Origin: Gammaproteobacteria bacterium
GTDB taxonomy: Bacteria; Pseudomonadota; Gammaproteobacteria; GCA-001735895
Length of the DNA: 6,956 nt
NCBI GenBank assembly: GCA_029288195.1
Contig: JARFPR010000270.1
Span: 1 to 6,956 of the forward strand
Direction of reading: 5' to 3'
The position numbers were made by a program, and so were the translations under genes. This document shows positions 1-6,956 of this stretch, one piece after another. How positions within the stretch are numbered: position 1 is the first letter of the stretch; the number at the start of each line of letters is the position of its first letter. The notes under the pieces are model-generated. The model did no database searches, was not told where the DNA came from, and worked only from the letters and a program-made list of their open reading frames with translations.

Positions 1-417
1 GCGTGCGATAACACCGGGCGCTACTTTTTCGATCGGCTCGAACTGCTTGGCGTCGATCGCGCCCTTGCCGTCGATCGGCTCGCCCAGCGAGTTAACCACA
101 CGGCCGAGCATCTGCTCGCCCACCGGCACTTCGAGAATACGACCGGTACATTTGGCGGTATCGCCTTCAGAGATATGCTCGTAGTCACCGAGGATTACCG
201 CACCCACCGAGTCACGCTCGAGGTTGAGCGCCATGCCGTAGGTGTTGCCCGGAAACTCGATCATCTCGCCCGACATAACATCGGCGAGGCCGTGAATGCG
301 CGCAATGCCGTCCATCAGGCTGACAATGGTGCCCTCGGTTCTGGCTTCGGCTGAACTTTCAAAATTCTTGATGCGATCTTTAATAAGTTCGCTAATTTCT
401 GACGGATTAAGTTGCAT
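1..417 (-). CDS. atpA: F1Fo ATP synthase subunit alpha, N-terminal part (3' end beyond window)
   Basis: Alpha subunit of the F1 catalytic head, which with beta forms the alpha3-beta3 hexamer on the cytoplasmic side of the membrane. Translating the minus strand from the ATG at 417 gives 139 codons that stay open to base 1, starting MQLNPSEISELIKDRI as in E. coli AtpA. Visible are the N-terminal delta-contacting helix (about residues 1-25) and the beta-barrel domain (about 26-95), with GTIVSLMDGIARIHGLADV, ALNLERDSVGAV and CTGRILEVPVG. The start of the nucleotide-binding domain follows, with LGEPIDGKGAID and APGVIAR. The Walker A motif, near residue 169 in E. coli, lies outside the window. The gene starts 30 bases after the atpH stop. 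Its ribosome site is weak: a GGGA about 11 bases before the ATG. It is the sixth gene of the operon. Truncation is only by the window edge. Confidence 0.97.
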   Translation of the reverse strand, partial: MQLNPSEISELIKDRIKNFESSAEARTEGTIVSLMDGIARIHGLADVMSGEMIEFPGNTYGMALNLERDSVGAVILGDYEHISEGDTAKCTGRILEVPVGEQMLGRVVNSLGEPIDGKGAIDAKQFEPIEKVAPGVIAR

Positions 418-447
418 CGCGTTCTATCCCGTAATCATAAAAATCTG

Positions 448-993
448 TTATTTGTTGACCGCAAGCGAAAGTTTTTCGATACGGCCACTGGCTGAACCAT
501 CGATTACCAGGTCGCCGGCGGTAATCACCGCGCCGGCAATCAGGCTGTCGTCGATATCAGTGGAAATACTAACCTTCTTGCCGAGCCGCCTGGCCATGCT
601 GTCGGCGATATTCTGCTGCTGTTCGGCGCTGAGTTCATGAGCGCTGCGGACCTGCACTTCGATCTCGCCTTCGGCTTCCTTTTTCAGCACCGCAAACTGG
701 GCGGCAATCGCTGGTAAGGCTGCGAGCCGGCTATTCTCGGCCAACAGGCGAATGCCATTGTCGAAATCATTATCGCTTTCGAGCCCGGCAGCGGTAACCA
801 CCGAGAGGAACAATTCGCCCAGCTCCCTGGGCAGTACTGCAGGCTGTTCGACAAAGGCCTTCATATCGGCGTCGGTGGCCACCGCCGCAGCCAGCAAAAG
901 CCCCTGCTGCCATTGATCCAGCTTGTTTTCACTCTGCGCCAGTTCAAACATGGCCTTGGCGTAGGGTCGAGCTGCAGTATCGAAATCAGCCAT
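448..993 (-). CDS. atpH: F1Fo ATP synthase subunit delta
   Basis: Delta (OSCP-like) subunit, which joins the top of the alpha3-beta3 head to the b-subunit peripheral stalk in the cytoplasm. It has 181 residues against 177 in E. coli. The N-terminal six-helix domain begins with TAARPYAKAMFELAQ (about residues 6-20), the usual alpha-binding region. The linker carries the family signature LLAENSRLAALPAI (about 83-96) and GEIEVQVRSAHELS. The C-terminal domain ends with LIAGAVITAGDLVIDGSASG, close to the E. coli LIAG..I.AGDMVIDGS..GR pattern. The ATG at 993 is chosen because MADF..ARPYAKA is the standard start and because TAAGG, overlapping the atpF stop, lies about 8 bases upstream. The gap from atpF is only 10 bases, suggesting translational coupling. 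Nothing is unusual in the sequence. Confidence 0.97.
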   Translation of the reverse strand: MADFDTAARPYAKAMFELAQSENKLDQWQQGLLLAAAVATDADMKAFVEQPAVLPRELGELFLSVVTAAGLESDNDFDNGIRLLAENSRLAALPAIAAQFAVLKKEAEGEIEVQVRSAHELSAEQQQNIADSMARRLGKKVSISTDIDDSLIAGAVITAGDLVIDGSASGRIEKLSLAVNK

Positions 994-1003
994 AATCTAG
1001 CCC

Positions 1004-1474
1004 TTAAATCTGCGCGACCAGTTCATCGAGCACGTCGGCATGCGCCTTGGCATCGACTTCGCGCTTTAGAATCTGCTCGGCGCCTGCAAGCGCAATCACG
1101 GAGACCTCTTTACGCAAGTGCTCGCGCGCCGCGGTGACTTGCTGATCGACATCAGCAGTGGCGGCCACCTTGATCTTATCGGCTTCTTCGCGCGCACTAT
1201 CCTTGGCTTCATCAACGATCTCGTTAGCCCGTTTCTGGGCCTGGTTGATGATTTCCTGTGCCTGCTGCTTGGCATCCTTCAAGCTGTCGCTGACTTTCGC
1301 CTGTGCTTCTTCGAGGTCCTGTTGACCACGTTGCGCTGCGGCCAGGCCTTCGGAAATACGGGCGTTACGCTCTTCCAGTGCAGCCATGAGTGGTGGCCAT
1401 ATATATTTCATGCAGAACCAGACAAAAACGATAAAAGTGATCGTTTGCCCTATTAGAGTCGCATTGAAATTCAT
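1004..1474 (-). CDS. atpF: F1Fo ATP synthase subunit b
   Basis: Subunit b, a homodimeric peripheral stalk that holds subunit a and the F1 head stationary while the c-ring turns. It has 156 residues, the same length as E. coli AtpF. It starts MNFNATLIGQTITFIVFVWF, a short periplasmic end followed by a single transmembrane helix (about residues 5-26). Next come the conserved KYIWPPLMAALEER with Arg36, and a long charged coiled coil rich in Ala, Glu, Lys and Gln (about 35-120). The C-terminal delta-binding segment contains RKEVSVIALAGAEQIL (about 121-136). The ATG at 1474 is preceded by GAGG about 8 bases upstream. The gene lies 40 bases after atpE and 10 bases before atpH. The 40-base gap holds nothing I recognise beyond the ribosome site. 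Confidence 0.97.
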   Translation of the reverse strand: MNFNATLIGQTITFIVFVWFCMKYIWPPLMAALEERNARISEGLAAAQRGQQDLEEAQAKVSDSLKDAKQQAQEIINQAQKRANEIVDEAKDSAREEADKIKVAATADVDQQVTAAREHLRKEVSVIALAGAEQILKREVDAKAHADVLDELVAQI

Positions 1475-1514
1475 ATTGCTGTCCTCGCTTTAGTCAATGT
1501 CGGGTCTGTCGCGC

Positions 1515-1745
1515 TTAAGCAACCGCGAACATGACATACATAGCCAGACCAACCGCGATCATCGGTACCGCGTCGACCAGGCCCATAACGATGAAGAACT
1601 GGGTACGTAACATCGGGATCAGCTCCGGTTGGCGCGCGGCGCCTTCGAGAAAGCGTCCACCAAGTACACCGATACCTACAGCCGCACCGAGTGCGCCCAG
1701 GCCCATCATTAAAGCGCCAGCGATATATAACAAGGCTGATTCCAT
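1515..1745 (-). CDS. atpE: F1Fo ATP synthase subunit c (proteolipid)
   Basis: Subunit c, a two-helix hairpin that oligomerises into the proton-carrying rotor ring of Fo. It has 76 residues (E. coli 79), with most positions identical to the E. coli protein. Helix 1 (about 5-35) has the glycine-rich GAAVGIGVLGG packing motif. The polar loop R38-Q39-P40 contacts the F1 foot. Helix 2 (about 46-74) contains the ion-carrying carboxylate Asp58 in FFIVMGLVDAVPMIAVGL, equivalent to E. coli Asp61, with Ala21 matching Ala24. The context lacks the Gln and the Glu-Ser/Thr set of sodium-type c subunits, so I infer proton coupling. The gene lies 41 bases after atpB and has a strong AGGAG ribosome site. No signal peptide is expected. 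Confidence 0.98.
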   Translation of the reverse strand: MESALLYIAGALMMGLGALGAAVGIGVLGGRFLEGAARQPELIPMLRTQFFIVMGLVDAVPMIAVGLAMYVMFAVA

Positions 1746-1786
1746 GATTGTCTCCTAATAATTTAGAGTGTTATTAATAATAAAGT
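1746..1786 (-). promoter_or_regulatory. atpE translation initiation region (AT-rich leader plus AGGAG)
   Basis: The 41 bases between atpB and atpE are very AT-rich on the coding strand, with TTATTATTAATAA, and end in TTAGGAGACAATC just before the ATG. The AGGAG (complement at 1752-1756) is 6 bases from the start and is the best Shine-Dalgarno in the window. In E. coli the same interval is a known translational enhancer that raises subunit c output above the other atp genes. Equivalence here is inferred from position and composition. Confidence 0.7.
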
Positions 1787-2632
1787 TTAGTGATCTGTCT
1801 GCGACGCCATATCCAGATATACGATGGTCAGCGTCATGAAAATAAACGCCTGCAAGGTAATGATCAGGATATGAAAAATCGCCCAACCCAGTTGCAACAA
1901 TCCACCCGAGACGAAGAGAAGCCCAAAACCACCGCTATACATCAGGGCTATCAGGATGAATATCATTTCACCCGCATACAGGTTGCCGAACAGACGCAGG
2001 GCAAGCGATACGGGTTTTGCAATTAATGTGACACCTTCAAGCACGAGGTTGATCGGCATCATGAATTTGGGGAAAGGATGAAAGGCCAGTTCGGCGAAGA
2101 AACCACCGGGTCCTTTCATCTTGACGCTGTAGTACAGTACCAGCACAAACACCGACAGCGACATGCCGAAGGTCACGTTTGGATCGGTGGTCGGCACGAT
2201 CTTCAAATAGGGCACGCCCAGCAAGCTCGCGAGCCACGGAATATGATCGACCGCGATCAGGTCCATCAGGTTCATCAGGAATATCCAGACAAATATGGTC
2301 AACGCCAGCGGCGCTACCAGCGGATTCTTGCCGCTAAATGAACCGCGCACCGATTCATCGATGAACTCGATCATCATTTCGACAAAATTCTGCATTCCGG
2401 TCGGGGCGTCGGTAGAGGCTCTTTTTGCAGCACTGCGGAATATCCACAGGAACAAACAGCCGAGGCCCACTGAAAACAACATCGAATCGACGTTGATCGA
2501 CCAGAAACCCATTTCCTTGATCTCGTCGGCACCGTGGGCGAAACCCCAGCTACCATCGGGATGCTGCCCGTAGACCAGGTTGGTCAGGTGATGCTTGATG
2601 TACTCGCTAGAATTTGCGTAGCTACCAGCCAT
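1787..2632 (-). CDS. atpB: F1Fo ATP synthase subunit a
   Basis: Subunit a, the integral membrane stator that provides the two half-channels for protons next to the c-ring. It has 281 residues (E. coli 271). After a hydrophilic N-terminus with the gammaproteobacterial MGFWSINVDSM segment, hydrophobic helices lie at about 48-66, 106-126, 153-170, 193-215, 220-245 and 248-273. The essential arginine is Arg213 in PVSLALRLFGNLYAGEMIF, equivalent to E. coli Arg210. Asn217, Glu222, His254 and Gln261 match the E. coli half-channel residues Asn214, Glu219, His245 and Gln252. The last helix, IFHILIITLQAFIFMTL, is near-identical to E. coli. The start at 2632 lies 6 bases after the atpI stop, and its AAAGGTAG ribosome site lies inside the end of atpI, so translation is probably coupled. 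Confidence 0.98.
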   Translation of the reverse strand: MAGSYANSSEYIKHHLTNLVYGQHPDGSWGFAHGADEIKEMGFWSINVDSMLFSVGLGCLFLWIFRSAAKRASTDAPTGMQNFVEMMIEFIDESVRGSFSGKNPLVAPLALTIFVWIFLMNLMDLIAVDHIPWLASLLGVPYLKIVPTTDPNVTFGMSLSVFVLVLYYSVKMKGPGGFFAELAFHPFPKFMMPINLVLEGVTLIAKPVSLALRLFGNLYAGEMIFILIALMYSGGFGLLFVSGGLLQLGWAIFHILIITLQAFIFMTLTIVYLDMASQTDH

Positions 2633-2638
2633 ATTCGA

Positions 2639-2998
2639 TCAACTACCTTTAGTCACAATCGGTGCAAACCAGCCGGATACTTGAATTAATACAAATCCGG
2701 CAAACAATACCACAGGATCCCAGGGGTAACCCGAGGTGAATGCGAGCACCAGTATCGCGCTCATAATCACCCACTTCCCGATCTCGGATCGGTATGCGTA
2801 GCCCAACCACTGCGTCACATTATTATTATCCGTCTCGCGTAACATCCTGATACTGAAATACGTTTTCGGTACCAACGCTGCCACGCATCCCACCAGGGCA
2901 GACGGTATAAACGCTATATCCCAGAAGCTCGTGCCTATCAGGTAAGTAACCCCCAGAATGTATTGAAAAATCAGTATCCTTTTAATCTGATTTTTCAT
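2639..2998 (-). CDS. atpI: ATP synthase assembly protein I
   Basis: Small membrane protein encoded first in atp operons. In studied species it assists c-ring assembly and is not part of the finished enzyme. The 119 residues hold about four hydrophobic segments (about 8-24, 27-45, 74-90 and 95-113). Family features are ALVPKTYFSIRMLRE (about 41-55), the conserved SEIGKW with Glu72 and Lys75, and VSGWFAPIV near the C-terminus. These resemble Pseudomonas AtpI, in which the equivalent stretches are ALLPNIYFAHKAF, GEAGKL and VSWFAPL. AtpI is poorly conserved in general, so position directly before atpB supports the call. The ATG at 2998 has only an AAAAAGCG before it, a weak ribosome site that fits the low AtpI expression known from E. 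coli. A promoter lies about 55-85 bases upstream. Confidence 0.93.
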   Translation of the reverse strand: MKNQIKRILIFQYILGVTYLIGTSFWDIAFIPSALVGCVAALVPKTYFSIRMLRETDNNNVTQWLGYAYRSEIGKWVIMSAILVLAFTSGYPWDPVVLFAGFVLIQVSGWFAPIVTKGS

Positions 2999-3027
2999 CG
3001 CTTTTTATGGGCACGATCCACGCTAGA

Positions 3028-3051
3028 GCACCCGTCCGAAAAAGCGGATGC
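3028..3051 (-). other. Potential short hairpin in the parB-atpI gap / atp leader
   Basis: On the minus strand GCATCCG (3051-3045) can pair with CGGGTGC (3034-3028), a 7-pair stem with one G-U pair and a 10-base loop. An alternative shorter stem pairs TCCG with CGGA around a CTTTTT loop. No run of T follows, so it does not look like an intrinsic terminator for parB. It sits at the predicted atp transcript start, so a transcript from that promoter might contain only part of the longer stem. Chance occurrence is quite possible. Confidence 0.25.
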
Positions 3052-3053
3052 CG

Positions 3054-3083
3054 AGTATAAACGAGTTAAACGCGAATAATCAA
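3054..3083 (-). promoter_or_regulatory. Predicted sigma70 promoter of the atp operon
   Basis: On the minus strand, TTGATT (3083-3078) and TATACT (3059-3054) are separated by 18 bases. They match the -35 and -10 consensus at 4 of 6 and 5 of 6 positions. The stretch just upstream, across the parB stop (about 3091-3110), is AT-rich and could act as an UP element. Transcription would begin near 3045-3050, giving a leader of about 50 bases before the atpI ATG. This is the only sizeable gap in the window and the expected place for an atp promoter. The start site itself is inferred. Confidence 0.6.
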
Positions 3084-3100
3084 TGACCCGACAAATATAT

Positions 3101-3973
3101 TTATAAACTCAAATGTTCGAGGATTCCCTCGAGCTCAGCAGGACTGTGGAAGCTGATAACGAGTTGCCCGGAACCCTTTTTACCAGGCTTAATTTTAACA
3201 CCCGCACCCAGCTTTTCGCTGATCTCGTTTTCCAGGCGCTTGATATCGGGATCCGGTGCCCCGGGTTTGGCTTTCACCTTCTTGTCCCCTGCCAACGTTT
3301 TTTTCACCAACAATTCGGTTTCGCGCACTGACAGGCCGCGATTGACCACTAACTTCGCAATATCAATCTGGTCGTGACGGATGAGCGCCAGCAGGGCTCG
3401 CGCATGCCCCATGTCAAGCAAGCCCCGATTGACCTGCTGTTTTACGGGCTCAGCAAGATCGAGCAGGCGCAACAGGTTGCTGACGGCAGCCCGTGAGCGT
3501 CCTACTGAATCTGCAACTTGTTGATGTGTAAGGTCAAATTCCTCGATCAGGCGTAAAAAGGCCTGCGCCTGTTCGAGCGGATTCAAATCTTCACGCTGGA
3601 TATTTTCGATCAGGCCGATGGCTGCAGCCGTTTTCGAATCGAGTTCACGGATCACGGCCGGCACTTTTTGCAGACCGGCAAGCTGCGCGGCACGCCAGCG
3701 TCGTTCACCTGCCACCAGCTCGAAGTGACTACCCTCCGGACGTACCACGATAGGTTGCACGATGCCCTGGACGCGAATCGAGTCGGCCAGTTCCTGCAGC
3801 GACTCCTGGTCGAATACCTGTCTGGGTTGATACTTGCCGCGCTGAATGCGGTCTATATCGATTTCGGTCAGACCAACGGCATTATCTTCGCGCTGGTCCC
3901 GGGTGACTTCGTCGAGATCACCGATTAACGATCCGAGTCCTCTGCCTAAGCGCTTCTTTTTCATATTGGTCAT
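3101..3973 (-). CDS. parB: Chromosome partitioning protein ParB (CTP-dependent clamp)
   Basis: ParB (Spo0J) loads at parS sites as a CTP-bound sliding clamp, recruits ParA and helps load SMC at the origin. It has 290 residues, a normal length. The N-terminal KKKRLGRGLGSLIGDL (about 5-20) is the ParA-stimulating peptide. The ParB/Srx CTPase domain spans about 36-130 and shows QPIVVRP, GERRWRA (89-95) and ENIQRE (123-128), the nucleotide-binding boxes. The parS-reading helix-turn-helix lies at about 148-172 (LTHQQVADSVGRSRAAVSNL). A Lys-rich linker (about 228-243) leads to the C-terminal dimerisation domain. The ATG at 3973 is uncertain: Met4 (3964) would also fit, and neither has a visible Shine-Dalgarno. 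The gene lies 20 bases after parA, so coupled translation is likely. No clear intrinsic terminator follows it. Confidence 0.97.
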   Translation of the reverse strand: MTNMKKKRLGRGLGSLIGDLDEVTRDQREDNAVGLTEIDIDRIQRGKYQPRQVFDQESLQELADSIRVQGIVQPIVVRPEGSHFELVAGERRWRAAQLAGLQKVPAVIRELDSKTAAAIGLIENIQREDLNPLEQAQAFLRLIEEFDLTHQQVADSVGRSRAAVSNLLRLLDLAEPVKQQVNRGLLDMGHARALLALIRHDQIDIAKLVVNRGLSVRETELLVKKTLAGDKKVKAKPGAPDPDIKRLENEISEKLGAGVKIKPGKKGSGQLVISFHSPAELEGILEHLSL

Positions 3974-3993
3974 TTGATCGTAATTATCATTAT

Positions 3994-4782
3994 TTAAACA
4001 GCACCCGCAAAATGGTCTTTCTTGGCATCCCGCCGTATTACCTCTCCCGCCAGCGCCAGGTAAGCCATCGAGCCACGTGAATGCTTATTGTATTTCAAAA
4101 TCGACTGGCCGTAACTCGGTGCCTCAGCGAGCGAAATGTTGCGTGGTATCACGGTGCGGTAAACGCGATCGCCAAAATGCTCGACCAGTTCGTTGGAAAC
4201 ATCGCTGGACAAATTATTTCGCGGATCATACATGGTACGCAGCAAACCCTCGAGCCGAATATCCGGATTGATACTAATTCGAATCTGTTCGATGGTATCG
4301 AGCAGCGAGGACAGGCCCTCAAGTGCATAGTACTCGCATTGCATCGGGATCATAATACCATCAGCAGCAACCAGTGCGTTGACCGTAAGCATGTTTAGTG
4401 AGGGCGGACAATCAATCAGGATGTAGTCGTAGTTGTCGTGCAGCGAGTCAAGCGCGAGGGTTAATTGCATTTCACGACCAATTTTGTTCATCAATTGTAC
4501 TTCCGCCGCGGTCAGATCGGCGTTGGCCGGTAAAACATCGTATCCACACTCGCTCACATGCAGCACCTCTCCGGCACTGGCCTGGCCCAGCAGCACATCG
4601 CAGATACTGAGTCTCAAATTAATCTTATCGATCCCGCTACCCATCGTGGCGTTACCCTGCGGGTCCATATCGACCAGCAACACGCGCCGCTTGGTCGCTG
4701 CCAGCGCCGCGGCAAGATTGACCGTGGTCGTGGTTTTACCGACCCCGCCTTTTTGATTGGCAATGGTAATGATCCTGGTCAT
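3994..4782 (-). CDS. parA: Chromosome partitioning ATPase ParA (Soj)
   Basis: ParA/Soj is a MinD/ParA-family ATPase that binds DNA non-specifically as an ATP dimer and moves ParB-parS complexes. It has 262 residues, the size of small chromosomal ParA proteins that lack the N-terminal helix-turn-helix of P1-type plasmid ParA. The deviant Walker A is KGGVGKTTTT (11-20) with signature Lys11 and catalytic-site Lys16. Walker A' is LLVDMDPQGNAT (35-46) and Walker B is YILIDCPPSLNMLTVNAL (120-137). The C-terminal VIPRNISLAEAPSYGQSI (211-228) is the typical Soj signature. The ATG at 4782 overlaps the rsmG stop as ATGA. A TAAGGA lies about 10 bases upstream, within the rsmG coding sequence. The pairing with parB and linkage to mnmG-rsmG mark this as the chromosomal system. 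Confidence 0.97.
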   Translation of the reverse strand: MTRIITIANQKGGVGKTTTTVNLAAALAATKRRVLLVDMDPQGNATMGSGIDKINLRLSICDVLLGQASAGEVLHVSECGYDVLPANADLTAAEVQLMNKIGREMQLTLALDSLHDNYDYILIDCPPSLNMLTVNALVAADGIMIPMQCEYYALEGLSSLLDTIEQIRISINPDIRLEGLLRTMYDPRNNLSSDVSNELVEHFGDRVYRTVIPRNISLAEAPSYGQSILKYNKHSRGSMAYLALAGEVIRRDAKKDHFAGAV

Positions 4783-5405
4783 AGCGGATTAATCCTTACC
4801 AGGCTGCGGGTTTCACTGATGCCGGGCACTTTAATTTTTTCTTCCTCGAAAATGAATCGGGTAATATCCAGTTGCCGAACCTCTTCCTGCTTGAGCCCGG
4901 TTTTCATAGTGATCAACTGGGTTTTTGGCGCCAACAAATGGGCAACGCTGTCGCAGAATTCCGCCAGCGGAGCGTAGGCGCGACTGACAATGAAATCAAG
5001 TGAATCCGGCGCATGATAATCCTGAACCCGTGTCTGCACAACTTGTGCATTTTTCAATCCACAATGCGCAATCGCCTGGCGAATAAAACGTGTCTTGCGC
5101 GCATTGCTGTCAACTAGCACCCAAACGGCATCGGGCATTGCAATCGCAAGCGGTATGCCAGGCAATCCGGCACCACTACCAATATCAATCGCCTTGCGGC
5201 AATTGCCAAGCAATGGCAGGACCGAGAGGCTATCGAGCAAATGATAGCTCAGCATCCGGGACAAGCCGCGAATGGAGGTCAGGTTATAAACCTGGTTCCA
5301 CTTTTCGAGTAACTGCAGGTACTCGAGCAATTGATCATACTGGGACTGTTGAAGCGTGATCCCCAGCGCCCCGGTGCCAGCGCGGAGCTCACCTGCGAGA
5401 TTCAT
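4779..5405 (-). CDS. rsmG: 16S rRNA (guanine527-N7)-methyltransferase RsmG
   Basis: RsmG (GidB) uses S-adenosylmethionine to methylate N7 of G527 in 16S rRNA; loss of the enzyme gives low-level streptomycin resistance in studied bacteria. It has 208 residues (E. coli 207). An N-terminal helical part contains EKWNQVYNLTSIR (34-46) and HLLDSL (55-60). The Rossmann fold follows: SAM motif I DIGSGAGLPGIPLAI (74-88), acidic Asp99 in VLVDSNARKTRFIRQ, VSRAYAPLAEF (140-150) and Lys168 in ITMKTG. E. coli has LKG where this protein has MKT, a small change after the conserved Lys. The ATG at 5405 directly follows the mnmG TGA with no gap and only a poor ribosome site, suggesting termination-reinitiation. 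The gene's own stop overlaps the parA start by 4 bases. Confidence 0.97.
   Translation of the reverse strand: MNLAGELRAGTGALGITLQQSQYDQLLEYLQLLEKWNQVYNLTSIRGLSRMLSYHLLDSLSVLPLLGNCRKAIDIGSGAGLPGIPLAIAMPDAVWVLVDSNARKTRFIRQAIAHCGLKNAQVVQTRVQDYHAPDSLDFIVSRAYAPLAEFCDSVAHLLAPKTQLITMKTGLKQEEVRQLDITRFIFEEEKIKVPGISETRSLVRINPL
4783..4800 (-). promoter_or_regulatory. parA ribosome binding region with a palindrome, inside the end of rsmG
   Basis: The coding strand reads GGTAAGGATTAATCCGCT before the parA ATG. AAGGA is the only Shine-Dalgarno-like motif and is about 10 bases from the start, slightly long. It partly overlaps a perfect 10-base palindrome, GGATTAATCC (4786-4795), that encodes the last residues of RsmG. 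With the ATGA overlap, this suggests parA translation depends partly on ribosomes finishing rsmG. Confidence 0.4.

Positions 5406-6956
<1,551 letters not shown>

Noticed and set aside
46..78. Repeated GTCGATCG(C/G) motif, as a possible short repeat
   Set aside because: The two copies encode the repeated ID residues in PIDGKGAIDAK of conserved AtpA, so protein sequence explains them.
296..640. Plus-strand open frame of 114 codons opposite atpA/atpH
   Set aside because: It is antisense to two strongly conserved genes, with no recognisable protein features. Other plus-strand frames (for example 1118-1456, 2295-2573, 4433-4756, 4558-4977 and 6234-6512) are shadows of the same kind.
2037..2237. 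Second minus-strand frame within atpB
   Set aside because: It is an out-of-frame shadow of AtpB. The same applies to minus frames at 2374-2556, 5441-5719, 6140-6385 and 6389-6661 within atpB and mnmG.
4069..4084. CACGTG core (CGAGCCACGTGAATGC) inside parA, considered as parS
   Set aside because: Only the central bases match (about 9 of 16), the arms are not palindromic, and the bases are explained by ParA codons for HSRGS.
4540..4548. DnaA-box-like GTATCCACA
   Set aside because: One mismatch to TTATCCACA, isolated, inside parA. A similar single site, ATATCCACA, lies at 2440-2448 in atpB. There is no cluster or AT-rich unwinding region, so no origin is supported.
5083..5113. TTGACA with TTTTAT on the minus strand inside rsmG, considered as an internal promoter for parAB
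   Set aside because: The -35 is perfect but the spacer is 19 bases and the -10 matches only 4 of 6, within conserved coding sequence. It is too weak to annotate without transcript data.

Overview
This window is an ordinary, densely packed piece of core bacterial chromosome, and every gene reads on the minus strand. In transcription order, from the high-coordinate end down, it holds: 3' part of mnmG (gidA), rsmG (gidB), parA (soj), parB (spo0J), atpI, atpB, atpE, atpF, atpH, and the first 139 codons of atpA. The gene content, the order mnmG-rsmG-parA-parB-atpIBEFHA and the protein sequences indicate a gammaproteobacterium. The ATP synthase and MnmG proteins closely resemble the E. coli proteins as I remember them, and the par-atp linkage is the Pseudomonas-type arrangement seen near the chromosome origin. 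I cannot name a genus from the sequence alone.

Positions 6956-3101 hold the tRNA/rRNA modification and segregation block. MnmG makes the cmnm5 modification at U34 of certain tRNAs with MnmE (its gene is not in this window). RsmG methylates G527 of 16S rRNA. ParA and ParB are the chromosome partition ATPase and the CTP-dependent clamp that loads at parS. The genes are almost fused: mnmG TGA is followed directly by rsmG ATG, rsmG and parA overlap as ATGA, and parA and parB are 20 bases apart. This suggests one polycistronic, translationally coupled message.

Positions 3100-2999 form the only sizeable gap (102 bases). It contains a credible sigma70-type promoter (TTGATT, 18-base spacer, TATACT) pointing into the atp operon and a short potential leader hairpin. 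I see no U-tract terminator after parB, so read-through from the par genes into atp is possible.

Positions 2998-1 hold the F1Fo ATP synthase operon in the canonical order I-B-E-F-H-A. AtpI helps assemble the c-ring; AtpB (a), AtpE (c) and AtpF (b) form the membrane Fo sector; AtpH (delta) links the stator to F1; AtpA (alpha) continues beyond the window. The c subunit has the Asp-type carboxylate and alanine context of proton-coupled enzymes, with no sign of a sodium-type site. The atpE start has the strongest Shine-Dalgarno in the window and an AT-rich leader, matching the need for many c copies per complex.

I found no mobile element, CRISPR array, RNA gene, origin or clear parS site. I do not see a previously undescribed system here. 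The findings are small regulatory details with modest interest scores.
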